A stretch of DNA of 14,495 bases, taken from the NCBI GenBank assembly GCA_025450405.1, contig JANWHL010000015.1, positions 1 through 14,495 on the forward strand, given 5' to 3'. The notes below the pieces were generated by a model, which was given only the letters and a program-made list of their open reading frames with translations, ran no database searches and was not told the DNA's origin. The position numbers and the translations under genes are program-made. Of the stretch, positions 1-6,226 are shown one piece after another. The DNA is from Ktedonobacterales bacterium. Lineage in GTDB: Bacteria; Chloroflexota; Ktedonobacteria; Ktedonobacterales; JADMIN01. The stretch's first letter is position 1. Each line of letters begins with the position of its first letter.

Positions 1-2
1 CA

Positions 3-407
3 TTGGTGACGGAGCTGCGCGAGCTGGGCCGGGGCAAGCCGGAGCCATCGTCCGCGGGGGAGCGTGTCACCTTTGCCACCATCCTGGCGGAGAGCGCGGA
101 TGTCAAGGATGAGCTGGAGGCCGAGCGGCGCCGGCAGGCGGCGGCGGCCCACCAGCGGAAGCTGCGCGCGATCCACGATCACCAGGAGGACTATTGGGCG
201 CGCGCCGAGGAGGGCGCCGCCCGTGGGTCCGGTGCCGGCTACGATGAAGCGGCGCAGGCCCTCGTCGAGCTACGCGAGGCGGCGGCGCGGTTCGACGAGA
301 CGGCACGCTTCGAGGAGCGGTTCCAGACGTGGGTGCGGCCGCATCTGCGACGCCCGGCGCTGCTCAAGCGGTTCGGCGAGCACCGCTTCATTGTGCCGGT
401 GGGGTGA
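3..407 (+). CDS. Unrecognised charged protein, C-terminal part (5' partial)
   Basis: I do not recognise this protein. The frame is open to the left edge, so the TTG at position 3 is probably not the true start and the gene likely begins outside the window. The visible 134 residues are rich in Arg, Glu and Ala. A long stretch at about residues 30-105 looks helical, possibly coiled coil, with repeated Glu/Arg-rich segments. The C-terminus is more basic (PHLRRPALLKRF) and ends in a short hydrophobic tail (FIVPVG). There is no signal peptide, membrane segment or catalytic motif. Codon use favours G/C at third positions, as in neighbouring real genes, which supports it being coding. The next gene is on the opposite strand, so this is the 3' end of whatever unit it belongs to. 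Confidence 0.6.
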   Translation: MVTELRELGRGKPEPSSAGERVTFATILAESADVKDELEAERRRQAAAAHQRKLRAIHDHQEDYWARAEEGAARGSGAGYDEAAQALVELREAAARFDETARFEERFQTWVRPHLRRPALLKRFGEHRFIVPVG

Positions 408-500
408 GCGGCTGAAATCTGTAAGCGTCAGCGTTAGGGCGAACACGCTCTGGCAGCGCGTCGTACCGCGCGCGCAAGCGCCGTGTGCGCCCGGGCGTCA

Positions 501-746
501 TCATCTCTCCGACTCGTTTCTCCGCGTCGTGCAGGCTTCAACGACATCCGTCTCGCCGCGAAGGTATTCCAGGTGCGCCTCCTCAGCCATCTCTTCGAGC
601 AAGTTCAGGCTGTTGGGGTCGGCAAGCAGCGCGTCCCAGCGACCGCCCGCCTCGATCATCCCTTTGATGTGGGTCGCGAGCGCCGCCTGCTCTTGTTCGG
701 TCGGTTGCGCGGCAAGATTGAAGGCTTCTCGCAATGCGTCGATCAT
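501..746 (-). CDS. Small acidic antitoxin-like protein
   Basis: This 81-residue protein begins MIDALREAFNLAAQ and continues with an acidic helical pattern (EQEQAALATHIKGMIEAG, then RWDALLADP, then LLEEMAEEA). That pattern resembles small proteins common in Chloroflexota and cyanobacteria that often sit beside RelE/HigB-type or PIN toxins. The resemblance is from memory of the family, not a search. The ATG lies about 11 bases after a GGAG (in CGGAG). The last residues (VVEACTTRRNESER) turn basic and do not fit the acidic body, so the tail may be altered. No toxin-sized gene follows on the same strand between 408 and 500, and the upstream gap is non-coding, so if it is an antitoxin it is an orphan. 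It could also be a stand-alone protein of unknown role. Confidence 0.55.
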   Translation of the reverse strand: MIDALREAFNLAAQPTEQEQAALATHIKGMIEAGGRWDALLADPNSLNLLEEMAEEAHLEYLRGETDVVEACTTRRNESER

Positions 747-777
747 CCGGAATGCTCCGTTCTAGCCAGGGACCAAA

Positions 778-810
778 TTGACTGGACAGCCTACGCGTTC
801 GACGTATACT
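778..810 (+). promoter_or_regulatory. Possible promoter, TTGACT ... TATACT
   Basis: TTGACT at 778-783 and TATACT at 805-810 each differ from consensus at one position. The spacer is 21 bases, longer than the usual 16-18, so this is weak. If active it would give a long leader upstream of the cupin gene. The TATACT followed by CTGGG resembles the elements before the CoA-transferase and glycosyltransferase genes. Confidence 0.3.
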
Positions 811-1039
811 CTGGGTGCTCCGAGCTCCGCCGCCCTCGCGCTTGGCCGCCGGACCGAGTGATCGCCCGGTGGACTTCGAGTACACGCGACAGCATGCCCG
901 CCGCCTACTGGTACTAGCGGGGACTTGGGGGGCACCCTGATCAAAGGGGTTACGGCGCTCGAGGAGCACTGAGTAGCGGCGGCGCGGTCTGGCAGGCGGT
1001 CCAGTATCTTGGGGTACACTACTGGGCAATTTCAACACC

Positions 1040-1045
1040 AGGAGG
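1040..1045 (+). promoter_or_regulatory. Ribosome binding site that sets the cupin start
   Basis: A perfect AGGAGG lies 5 bases before the GTG at 1051. This favours the GTG over the in-frame TTG at 1009, which would add 14 residues not expected of a one-domain cupin. Confidence 0.8.
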
Positions 1046-1050
1046 CTCCC

Positions 1051-1395
1051 GTGAACTACACCATCGTGAACACGGACGAACTCGCGCATTCGGGCGACAG
1101 CCGCGAGTTCGAGGGTTATCTGTTTGGCAACGCGGGCGTGTGCGTGATTCTGGTGGACGTGGCGCCTGGAAAAGGTCCCAAACTGCACCAGCATCCCTAT
1201 GAAGAGGTCTTTATCATCCAGGAAGGCAGCGCGACCTATACGATTGGCTTGACCACGCTCGAAGCGACGGCGGGGCAGATTGCGATTGTCCCGCCCGGCA
1301 TGCCCCACAAGTTCGTCAATTCGGGTCCGGGGCGGCTGAGGCAAGTGGACATTCACCACAGCCCGCGCTTCATCACACAGTGGCTCGAAGATTGA
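1051..1395 (+). CDS. Single-domain metal-binding cupin protein
   Basis: A 114-residue small beta-barrel cupin. Motif 1 is clear at residues 40-60: G40, then H46-Q-H48, E52 and G59, the HxH-x3-E metal ligand set. Motif 2 follows at residues 75-90 (GQIAIVPPGMPHKFVN) with PPG and H86 as the fourth ligand, so a mononuclear metal site should form. The protein is almost only the cupin fold and has no signal peptide, so it is probably cytoplasmic. Single-domain cupins include dioxygenases, isomerases, sugar-binding proteins and regulators, and nothing here tells which. The GTG start is chosen from the AGGAGG five bases upstream. The gene stands alone: a gap with its own promoter element separates it from the CoA-transferase operon on the same strand. 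Confidence 0.88.
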   Translation: MNYTIVNTDELAHSGDSREFEGYLFGNAGVCVILVDVAPGKGPKLHQHPYEEVFIIQEGSATYTIGLTTLEATAGQIAIVPPGMPHKFVNSGPGRLRQVDIHHSPRFITQWLED

Positions 1396-1508
1396 CCGCG
1401 GTTCCGCCCGCGCGCTGACTCGCTGGAGGGCTCTCACCAGGCACGGACCGAACGGTGTGGCACAGCCAGCCCGGAAGGCGAGGTGACTGGGGCCGTGTCC
1501 CGGCGTGC

Positions 1509-1514
1509 TATACT
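1509..1514 (+). promoter_or_regulatory. Candidate -10 element for the CoA-transferase operon
   Basis: TATACT, one mismatch from consensus, lies 64 bases before the GTG start of subunit A. A GTGACT at 1483-1488 could be a poor -35 but the spacing is 20 bases. The element is the only AT-rich hexamer in a very GC-rich gap and is followed by GGGG, as in the other TATACT sites here. Confidence 0.45.
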
Positions 1515-1578
1515 GGGGCGCCGGCTCGCTGTCGCGCGTCGGTCTTGGATGGATGCCCCGTGACAAGGAGCACGCGTC

Positions 1579-2436
1579 GTGACCGCCTTCCCGTCCCTCG
1601 CCGACGCCGTCGCGGCGCTCGTGCGCGATGGCGACAGCGTGGCTATGGAAGGCTTCACCCACCTGATCCCTTTCGCCGCCGGCCATGAGGTCATCCGCCA
1701 GGGCCGGCGCGACCTCACCCTCATCCGCATGACCCCCGACCTGATCTACGACCAGCTGATCGGCATGGGCTGCGCCCGCAAGCTGATCTTCTCCTGGGGC
1801 GGCAACCCCGGCGTCGGCTCGCTCCACCGCCTGCGCGACGCCGTGGAGCATGCCTGGCCGGCGCCGCTGGAGCTCGAAGAGCACAGCCACGCCGCCATGG
1901 CCAGTGCCTACGCCGCCGGTGCCTCTGGTCTGCCGTGCGCCCTCCTCCGTGGCTACATCGGCTCCGATCTCGTCGGCCAGCACCCCCACATCCGCTTCGT
2001 CGAGTGCCCCTTCACCGGCGAGCGCCTGGCGGCCGTCCCCGCCCTGCGCCCCGACGTCGGCATCATCCACGCGCAGCGCGCCGACCGCGCTGGCAACGTG
2101 CTCATCGAGGGGATCATCGGCGTCCAGAAGGAGGTCATCCTGGCGGCGCGGCGGACACTGGTGACCGTGGAGGAGATCGTGGAGGACCTCCAGCCGCCCA
2201 GCCCGAACACCGTCGTCCTGCCCCACTGGACCATCAACGCGGTAGTGGCCGTGCCTCACGGCGCGCACCCCTCCTACGCCCAGGGCTATTACGGGCGCGA
2301 CAACGCCTTCTACACCGCCTGGGACGCGATTTCCCGCGACCGCGACACCTTCCGCGCCTGGATGCGTGAGCACGTACTGGCCGCGCGCGCCGACGATACG
2401 GTGAGTGGTGCCGCGGTGGAGGTCAAGCAGCCATGA
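1579..2436 (+). CDS. CoA-transferase subunit A (GctA/IpdA-like)
   Basis: A 285-residue alpha subunit of a class I (family I) CoA-transferase. These enzymes move coenzyme A between carboxylic acids, acting with a beta subunit. Family features seen: an N-terminal GDSVAMEGF segment (residues 18-26), the ELEEHSH stretch near 98-104 followed by AAGASGLPC, and the conserved block ALRPDVGIIHAQRADRAGN at 155-173. The length fits the GctA-like group better than the shorter (about 225-residue) PcaI/ScoA type. GTG is chosen as start because AAGGAG lies 8 bases upstream. The stop overlaps the ATG of subunit B (ATGA), so the two are translated together. The substrate cannot be read from the sequence: glutaconate-like, ketoacid or ring-cleavage substrates are all possible, and some relatives are hydrolases. 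Confidence 0.88.
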   Translation: MTAFPSLADAVAALVRDGDSVAMEGFTHLIPFAAGHEVIRQGRRDLTLIRMTPDLIYDQLIGMGCARKLIFSWGGNPGVGSLHRLRDAVEHAWPAPLELEEHSHAAMASAYAAGASGLPCALLRGYIGSDLVGQHPHIRFVECPFTGERLAAVPALRPDVGIIHAQRADRAGNVLIEGIIGVQKEVILAARRTLVTVEEIVEDLQPPSPNTVVLPHWTINAVVAVPHGAHPSYAQGYYGRDNAFYTAWDAISRDRDTFRAWMREHVLAARADDTVSGAAVEVKQP

Positions 2437-3263
2437 GCGGCGAACGAGTGGTGACGCGCGGCGCGGGGACCACGGCCTACACGCCCACGGAGATGATGAC
2501 CGTTACGGCGGCGCGTGCCCTCACCAACGACGACGTCTGCTTCGTCGGCATCGGCGCGCCATCCGCCGCATGCAATCTCGCGCGCCTCACCCACGTGCCC
2601 GCCATCACGCTGATCTACGAGTCGGGCACCATCGCCACCAAACCCGACGTCCTCCCACTCTCGATCGGCGATCCAGAGCTCTGCGCCACCGCGCTCGCCA
2701 CGGTGTCGGTCCCGGAGATGTTTCAATACTGGCTCCAGGGTGGTCGCGTCACCGTCGGATTCCTCGGCGGCGCGCAGATCGACCGCTTCGGCAACATCAA
2801 CTCCACGGTGATCGGCCCGTACGACCACCCGCGGGTCCGCCTGCCTGGCGCTGGAGGTGCCCCCGAGATCGCCAGCGCCTGCGGCCAGATCTACGCGATC
2901 ATGCGCCAGTCACCGCGCGCGTTCGTCCCGAAGGTGGACTTCATCACCTCGTTCGGCCATGGGGACGGTGGCGACCATCGGCGCCGTCTGGGACTGCGCA
3001 CCGCCGGCATCACCCTGGTGATCACCGACCTCGGCCTGCTGCGTCCCGACCCCGAGACCAAAGAGCTTACCGTAACCGCGATTCATCCCGGGGTCACGCG
3101 CGACCAGATCACGCAGGCGACCGGCTGGCCGATCCGCTTCGCCACTGACGTGAGCGCGACCCCTCCACCGGACTCGCACGACCTCGACGTGCTCCGCGAC
3201 CTGCTGGCGCGCACCGCGCGCGCCCACGGAACGACCAGCGCGGCCGGCGATGGGTCCACCTGA
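2433..3263 (+). CDS. CoA-transferase subunit B (GctB-like)
   Basis: A 276-residue beta subunit, partner of the gene just upstream, sharing a four-base ATGA overlap. The Y-E-S-G motif at residues 62-65 places E63 where family I CoA-transferases carry the glutamate that forms the CoA thioester intermediate. This fits a true transferase rather than a hydrolase relative lacking that residue (inference by alignment from memory). The block GGAQIDRFGNINSTVIG at 112-128 and TAIHPGVT at 215-222 are family signatures. No signal peptide or membrane segment is seen, so it is a cytoplasmic heterodimer or heterotetramer component. The C-terminal 20 residues (TSAAGDGST) are low complexity. The gene is the end of the operon and is followed by a repeat-filled gap, beyond which the next gene points the other way. 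Confidence 0.87.
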   Translation: MSGERVVTRGAGTTAYTPTEMMTVTAARALTNDDVCFVGIGAPSAACNLARLTHVPAITLIYESGTIATKPDVLPLSIGDPELCATALATVSVPEMFQYWLQGGRVTVGFLGGAQIDRFGNINSTVIGPYDHPRVRLPGAGGAPEIASACGQIYAIMRQSPRAFVPKVDFITSFGHGDGGDHRRRLGLRTAGITLVITDLGLLRPDPETKELTVTAIHPGVTRDQITQATGWPIRFATDVSATPPPDSHDLDVLRDLLARTARAHGTTSAAGDGST

Positions 3264-3275
3264 CCTGGCCCACCA

Positions 3276-3321
3276 TGTGCGCTGGCTCGTGCGCCCCTTG
3301 TGCGCTGGCTCGTGCCCCCCT
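3276..3321. repeat. Tandem 23-bp duplication
   Basis: Two adjacent 23-base copies (3276-3298 and 3299-3321) beginning TGTGCGCTGGCTCGTGC, with a single G/C difference near the end. Located 12 bases after the CoA-transferase stop, in non-coding DNA. Confidence 0.85.
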
Positions 3322-3470
3322 TATGGCCCGAGACACCGTACCGCATTCATCCGCGTGGCTCGAGAGCCATCCTGGACGCATGATGACCCTCCCGAAAACA
3401 GCCCTACGCCCGCGACGTCGCTGGTCCTTGGGCCCCGTTGCTCGCAGCCCCCGCGATCGGCCCCGCGGCC

Positions 3471-3497
3471 GGGATTACCCGCGTCCTTCAGGGCGCC
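3471..3497. repeat. Hairpin repeat copy A
   Basis: GGGATTACCC precedes a stem GCGTCC (3481-3486), loop TTCA, stem GGGCGC (3491-3496), with one T-G wobble. It shares GGATTACCCGCG with copy D, and the whole stem-loop with copy C. Confidence 0.75.
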
Positions 3498-3586
3498 TCC
3501 TTGCTGTGCCTCGGCGTCCGCCCCCAACCGCTACCGCTCGCCCGTGTTCGCTCCCATTTTTTAGCGATTCGCCCCACACCGGCGGC

Positions 3587-3615
3587 ATGATTACACGCGG
3601 AACTTCAATTTCGCG
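3587..3615. repeat. Hairpin repeat copy B
   Basis: ATGATTACA precedes a stem CGCGGAA (3596-3602), loop CTTCAA, stem TTTCGCG (3609-3615). This is a 7-bp stem with one G-T wobble. The same stem occurs in copies D and E about 8.7 kb away. Confidence 0.8.
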
Positions 3616-3716
3616 CCCTCCCCCAACCGCTCGTCCCGCTACCCAGATCTCCGGCCCGCCCATGGCCGCCCGCTGCCTCAGCTATTCGCTCGCCCGTGCG
3701 AGGCTGGCCGCGCCAA

Positions 3717-3763
3717 GGATTCGCCGCGTCCTTCAGGGCGCATCCTCGCATCCTTCATGGCGC
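3717..3763. repeat. Hairpin repeat copy C plus a decayed copy
   Basis: GGATTCGCC precedes the stem-loop GCGTCC-TTCA-GGGCGC (3726-3741), identical to copy A. At 3748-3763 a second, mismatched version (GCATCC-TTCA-TGGCGC) follows, and then CTGCTCCCCCAACC, which resembles the sequence after copy B. Confidence 0.7.
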
Positions 3764-3842
3764 CTGCTCCCCCAACCACCCCGCCCACCATGGCGCTCTG
3801 ACCCCGAGCTTGTCCGACGTCGCTCGCGTCTGTCACGGAGCG

Positions 3843-5180
3843 CTACGTCGGGCTGGCCGGCCCTGGCGCCAGCACATGTTCGACATCGAGCGTAGTCGTT
3901 GGCGTGGTCGTTGACCCGCTCACCGCGGGGACCGGCGCGCGCACCCAGAGCGAGACATGTGCCGGTTGCATCGTCCGGTGCACGACGTCGACTAGATGCT
4001 CGCCAAGCACGCCCAGGTCTGTCTCCATGCGCATGCGCTCTCCAAAAGCGGTGAGTGTTCGCGCGGCGTCGTACTTATGCCGGTAGAAGGCGCGGTCGAC
4101 AAGGTCCTGGAGCCGCCTCCGCAGCGGCGAAAAAAGCGCTGCGATGAGAAGGGTCGAGGCGACGATGATCACCGGCTGGTCCCCGTGTCCGGTGACGCGC
4201 TGGGCGAGATTTTGGGCGCCGACCACGACGCCGAAGTACACTGCCGCCAGCACGCCGGTGAGCGGTGCGTAGAGCAGCGCGCGGCGGATGATGACATCGA
4301 TGTCATAGAGCCGATAGCGCAGGATCGCCACGCCAAAGCTGACCGCCACGATGCAGATGATCAAGAAGCTGTCGGGCAGAAACAGCAGCGTGTAGAGCGA
4401 GTCCTTCCGTTGCAATGCCGGCACCCAGCCCGCTGGTTGCCAGAAGAGCTGGTTGACGACTAAGCTGAGGACGAACCCAGTCACCGCCCATTTCGTCTGC
4501 TGGCGTTGTGTCGGGGTGGAGGCACGACGATAGCGATAGATCTGCGCACCGATAAAGCTCCCGAAAATAAAGAGAATTATGGGAAGCGCCAGAGCGTTGG
4601 GCAGGATATTACCGGGACCAATCGCGAACCATCCCGCCGCGAGGATGGAGACCCATATCCACCGTGGCACGAACCGCCCGCTGGGGAAGAGGCCCATCAG
4701 GAGGAACCAGGAGAGAATGCCCGCGTCGGAGAGGACCTGGGCCGGAATCTGCCACCAACCCCGTAGCCCATCGAACATGGGTGTGAAGACCGCCGGCAAG
4801 AGCACGAGCACGAGCGCCACCAGCATGGCCATCCAGTCGTCGGACCGGCGCCACAGCAGAATGCCCGCCACCGCGTTCGCCAGCAGAATCGCCACGCCCG
4901 AAAGCGCGATGACACCTACAGCCAGCAGGTGCGGCGTAACACCGAGTCTGGCCAGCGGGGCAGCCTGCTCCGGAGTCAGCAGGCACCCAAAGAGCGGGGT
5001 GTCGCAGGTTGTGGCAAGGATGCGCGCGAGGTCAGTACCAAACAGGGCGTAGACGCCGATACTCACCGTGAACCCGATGACGCCGAAGACGACGATGCGG
5101 GCCGCGACGAGGCGCCACCCGGAGAGACGTGTATCCGTGTCGTCCGCCACGCCACTGCGCATGGATGTGGCTGCGCTCAT
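3843..5180 (-). CDS. Ten-TM sensor-like membrane protein without kinase domain
   Basis: A 445-residue integral membrane protein. About ten hydrophobic segments are visible (roughly residues 23-46, 84-110, 116-134, 152-166, 172-190, 196-214, 232-246, 263-287, 303-323 and 335-352). The segment RLYDIDVIIRRALLYAPLTG (290-309), the following LRRRLQDLVDRAFYRHKYDA, and a helical tail ending MQPAHVSLWVR match a family I know from Chloroflexota and Actinobacteria. In those it either ends here or leads into a GAF/histidine kinase. Here it ends soon after, in a Thr/Pro-rich tail, so no kinase H-box or ATP site is present. ATG 5180 is chosen over a GTG at 5234 because GGAGGAG lies five bases upstream. 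An inverted repeat lies about 80 bases upstream. Its role is unknown; sensing or signalling is an inference from relatives. Confidence 0.8.
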   Translation of the reverse strand: MSAATSMRSGVADDTDTRLSGWRLVAARIVVFGVIGFTVSIGVYALFGTDLARILATTCDTPLFGCLLTPEQAAPLARLGVTPHLLAVGVIALSGVAILLANAVAGILLWRRSDDWMAMLVALVLVLLPAVFTPMFDGLRGWWQIPAQVLSDAGILSWFLLMGLFPSGRFVPRWIWVSILAAGWFAIGPGNILPNALALPIILFIFGSFIGAQIYRYRRASTPTQRQQTKWAVTGFVLSLVVNQLFWQPAGWVPALQRKDSLYTLLFLPDSFLIICIVAVSFGVAILRYRLYDIDVIIRRALLYAPLTGVLAAVYFGVVVGAQNLAQRVTGHGDQPVIIVASTLLIAALFSPLRRRLQDLVDRAFYRHKYDAARTLTAFGERMRMETDLGVLGEHLVDVVHRTMQPAHVSLWVRAPVPAVSGSTTTPTTTLDVEHVLAPGPASPT

Positions 5181-5185
5181 GCCGG

Positions 5186-5192
5186 CTCCTCC
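5186..5192 (-). promoter_or_regulatory. Ribosome binding site that sets the start of the membrane protein
   Basis: GGAGGAG on the minus strand, five bases before the ATG ending at 5180. The longer alternative from 5234 has no comparable site. Confidence 0.75.
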
Positions 5193-5256
5193 ATGTGCGA
5201 TGGCCGTGACAGCGCGCTGTGCCCCACGGCGCACAGCCGTGACCCCGCATCGCTCC

Positions 5257-5279
5257 GTGTGATGTCAACAGTATCACAC
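5257..5279. promoter_or_regulatory. Inverted repeat, candidate operator
   Basis: GTGTGAT (5257-5263) and ATCACAC (5273-5279) form perfect 7-base arms around 9 bases. The site lies about 80 bases upstream of the membrane-protein start and overlaps a minus-strand GATACT that could be its -10. The half-sites resemble those of CRP, but the 11-base TGTGA/TCACA spacing is wrong for CRP (6). Confidence 0.5.
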
Positions 5280-5329
5280 CGAACCGTTACCGGCCCGCTA
5301 CGACCGGCGTTACGACCCCTCAAACGCGG

Positions 5330-5923
5330 TCAGTCGGGGATGATCGCGCCCGCGCGCAGCCCGCGCACCCACCGCTCCAGCGACTCCACCAGCCGCGCCA
5401 CGTGCTCGCGTGTCGCCTCATCGCGCAGGTTGCCCTCGTCGTCAAAGCGCTCGGCGGCCCGGACGACAAGCACATCGGGCTCGATCAGCACGTACGACTT
5501 GGTAAAATGGAACGTCTGGCGCAGAGCGAGCTGGCAGCGGGCCGTGCCAAAATTGCCGGTCGAGGCGCCCATGATGGCGATCGGTTTGTGAGAGAGGGGC
5601 GAGGTCCGTGGCGGCCGTGAGACCCAATCAATCGCGTTCTTGAGCACGCCAGGGATGCCGTAGTTGTACTCCGGTGACACAATCAGCAGCGCGTCGGCGC
5701 CGCGGATGCGCGCCTTCAGGTCCGCGACCGGGTCGGGATCGCCCTCCGCCTCGACATCGCCGTCGTACGGTGGAATCGCGCGCAAGCCCTCGTACGGCGT
5801 GATTACCATGTGGTCCGGGGCCAGCTCGATCGCCGCGCGCAAGAGCCCGCGATTCAACGAACCGCGTCTCAGGCTCCCCGCGATCCCCAGCACTCGTAGT
5901 GGCTCAGGTGGTGAGTCATGCAT
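5330..5923 (-). CDS. NAD(P)H-dependent FMN reductase / quinone reductase family
   Basis: A 197-residue flavodoxin-fold oxidoreductase of the NADPH-dependent FMN reductase family (ChrR/SsuE/azoreductase-like). It binds FMN and reduces flavin, quinones or similar acceptors. Seen directly: the flavin phosphate loop GSLRRGSLNR at residues 16-25, the signature SPEYNYGIPGVLKNAIDW at 83-100, and the GASTGNFGTAR segment at 119-129 that usually lines the flavin ring. Length is normal for the family, with about eight extra N-terminal residues. It has no signal peptide, so it acts in the cytoplasm. The ATG follows a GGGAG by about 8 bases, and a promoter-like pair is seen 50-75 bases upstream. The gene precedes the 10-TM protein on the same strand, but the 149-base gap with its own inverted repeat argues against a tight operon. 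Exact substrate is unknown. Confidence 0.92.
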   Translation of the reverse strand: MHDSPPEPLRVLGIAGSLRRGSLNRGLLRAAIELAPDHMVITPYEGLRAIPPYDGDVEAEGDPDPVADLKARIRGADALLIVSPEYNYGIPGVLKNAIDWVSRPPRTSPLSHKPIAIMGASTGNFGTARCQLALRQTFHFTKSYVLIEPDVLVVRAAERFDDEGNLRDEATREHVARLVESLERWVRGLRAGAIIPD

Positions 5924-5970
5924 GCCCGCGCTCCCGTCAAATCGGCCTTCTCAGCGACCGGTGTCGCCGC

Positions 5971-6000
5971 ATGATACGCCGGATCGCCGCCCCGTGGCCA
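5971..6000 (-). promoter_or_regulatory. Candidate promoter of the FMN reductase gene
   Basis: On the minus strand, TGGCCA (5995-6000) and TATCAT (5971-5976) are separated by 18 bases. The -10 matches consensus at 5 of 6, the -35 at 4 of 6. It lies 47 bases before the ATG. Confidence 0.5.
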
Positions 6001-6145
6001 CGTCCCCGCCGCAGCGTTGGCCTCGCTCGCGCGCGAAGTTATGTTCCTACGGCGCGTCCCAGCGCCAATTCATGAAGCGCATAGGCCAGTTGTACCCGCG
6101 CATGGTCCCCATTCGGCGTGCCGCGGCGCCCCGCGCCCGGACGCG

Positions 6146-6151
6146 TATACT
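6146..6151 (+). promoter_or_regulatory. Candidate -10 element of the glycosyltransferase gene
   Basis: TATACT followed by GGGCG, 75 bases before the chosen ATG. No -35 is visible at 16-18 bases upstream, where the sequence is GC-only. Confidence 0.4.
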
Positions 6152-6226
6152 GGGCGCGGAGCGTGGCCGATCGGAGCGGTGCGCTCGGCGGCGCGACGCC
6201 GAAGCGCGCGCGGAAAGGGACACCGA

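Larger units (their letters stand above)
747..1050. other. Intergenic region before the cupin gene
   Basis: This gap of about 300 bases has no convincing ORF on either strand. It holds a TTGACT (778-783) and a TATACT (805-810) on the plus strand. Their 21-base separation is too long for a normal sigma-70 promoter, and they lie about 240 bases before the cupin start. A weaker TACACT at 1015-1020 lies closer to the gene but has no -35 partner. No hairpin terminator or RNA gene was recognised. Confidence 0.5.
3264..3842. other. Convergent intergenic gap with hairpin repeats
   Basis: This gap of 579 bases separates two convergent genes (subunit B and the 10-TM protein). The ORFs in it are proline/arginine/serine-rich low-complexity translations with no family likeness, so I treat it as non-coding. 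It holds a 23-base tandem duplication at its left end, three hairpin repeats of one family (near 3471, 3587 and 3717), a decayed fourth (near 3748), and recurring CCCCCAACC tracts. No tRNA or intrinsic terminator was recognised; a T6 run at 3557-3562 has no good stem before it. Confidence 0.65.
5924..6226. other. Divergent intergenic region
   Basis: Separates the minus-strand FMN reductase from the plus-strand glycosyltransferase. It holds one candidate promoter on each strand (minus 5971-6000; plus -10 at 6146-6151). The glycosyltransferase frame is open upstream to 6017, but that stretch is Arg/Pro/His-rich and carries the -10 element, so I treat it as non-coding. Confidence 0.6.

Noticed and set aside
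583..2373. Long minus-strand ORF of 596 codons
   Set aside because: It runs antisense to the cupin and CoA-transferase A genes, which have clear motifs. Its translation is Gly/Ala/Val/Asp-rich with no family likeness, as expected for a shadow in GC-rich DNA.
5257..5279. CRP binding site
   Set aside because: The TGTGA and TCACA half-sites are 11 bases apart rather than 6, so it is reported only as an unidentified inverted repeat.
6017..6226. N-terminal extension of the glycosyltransferase
   Set aside because: The 70 extra residues are Arg/Pro/His-rich, include the -10 element, and precede the conserved start of the fold at ATG 6227.
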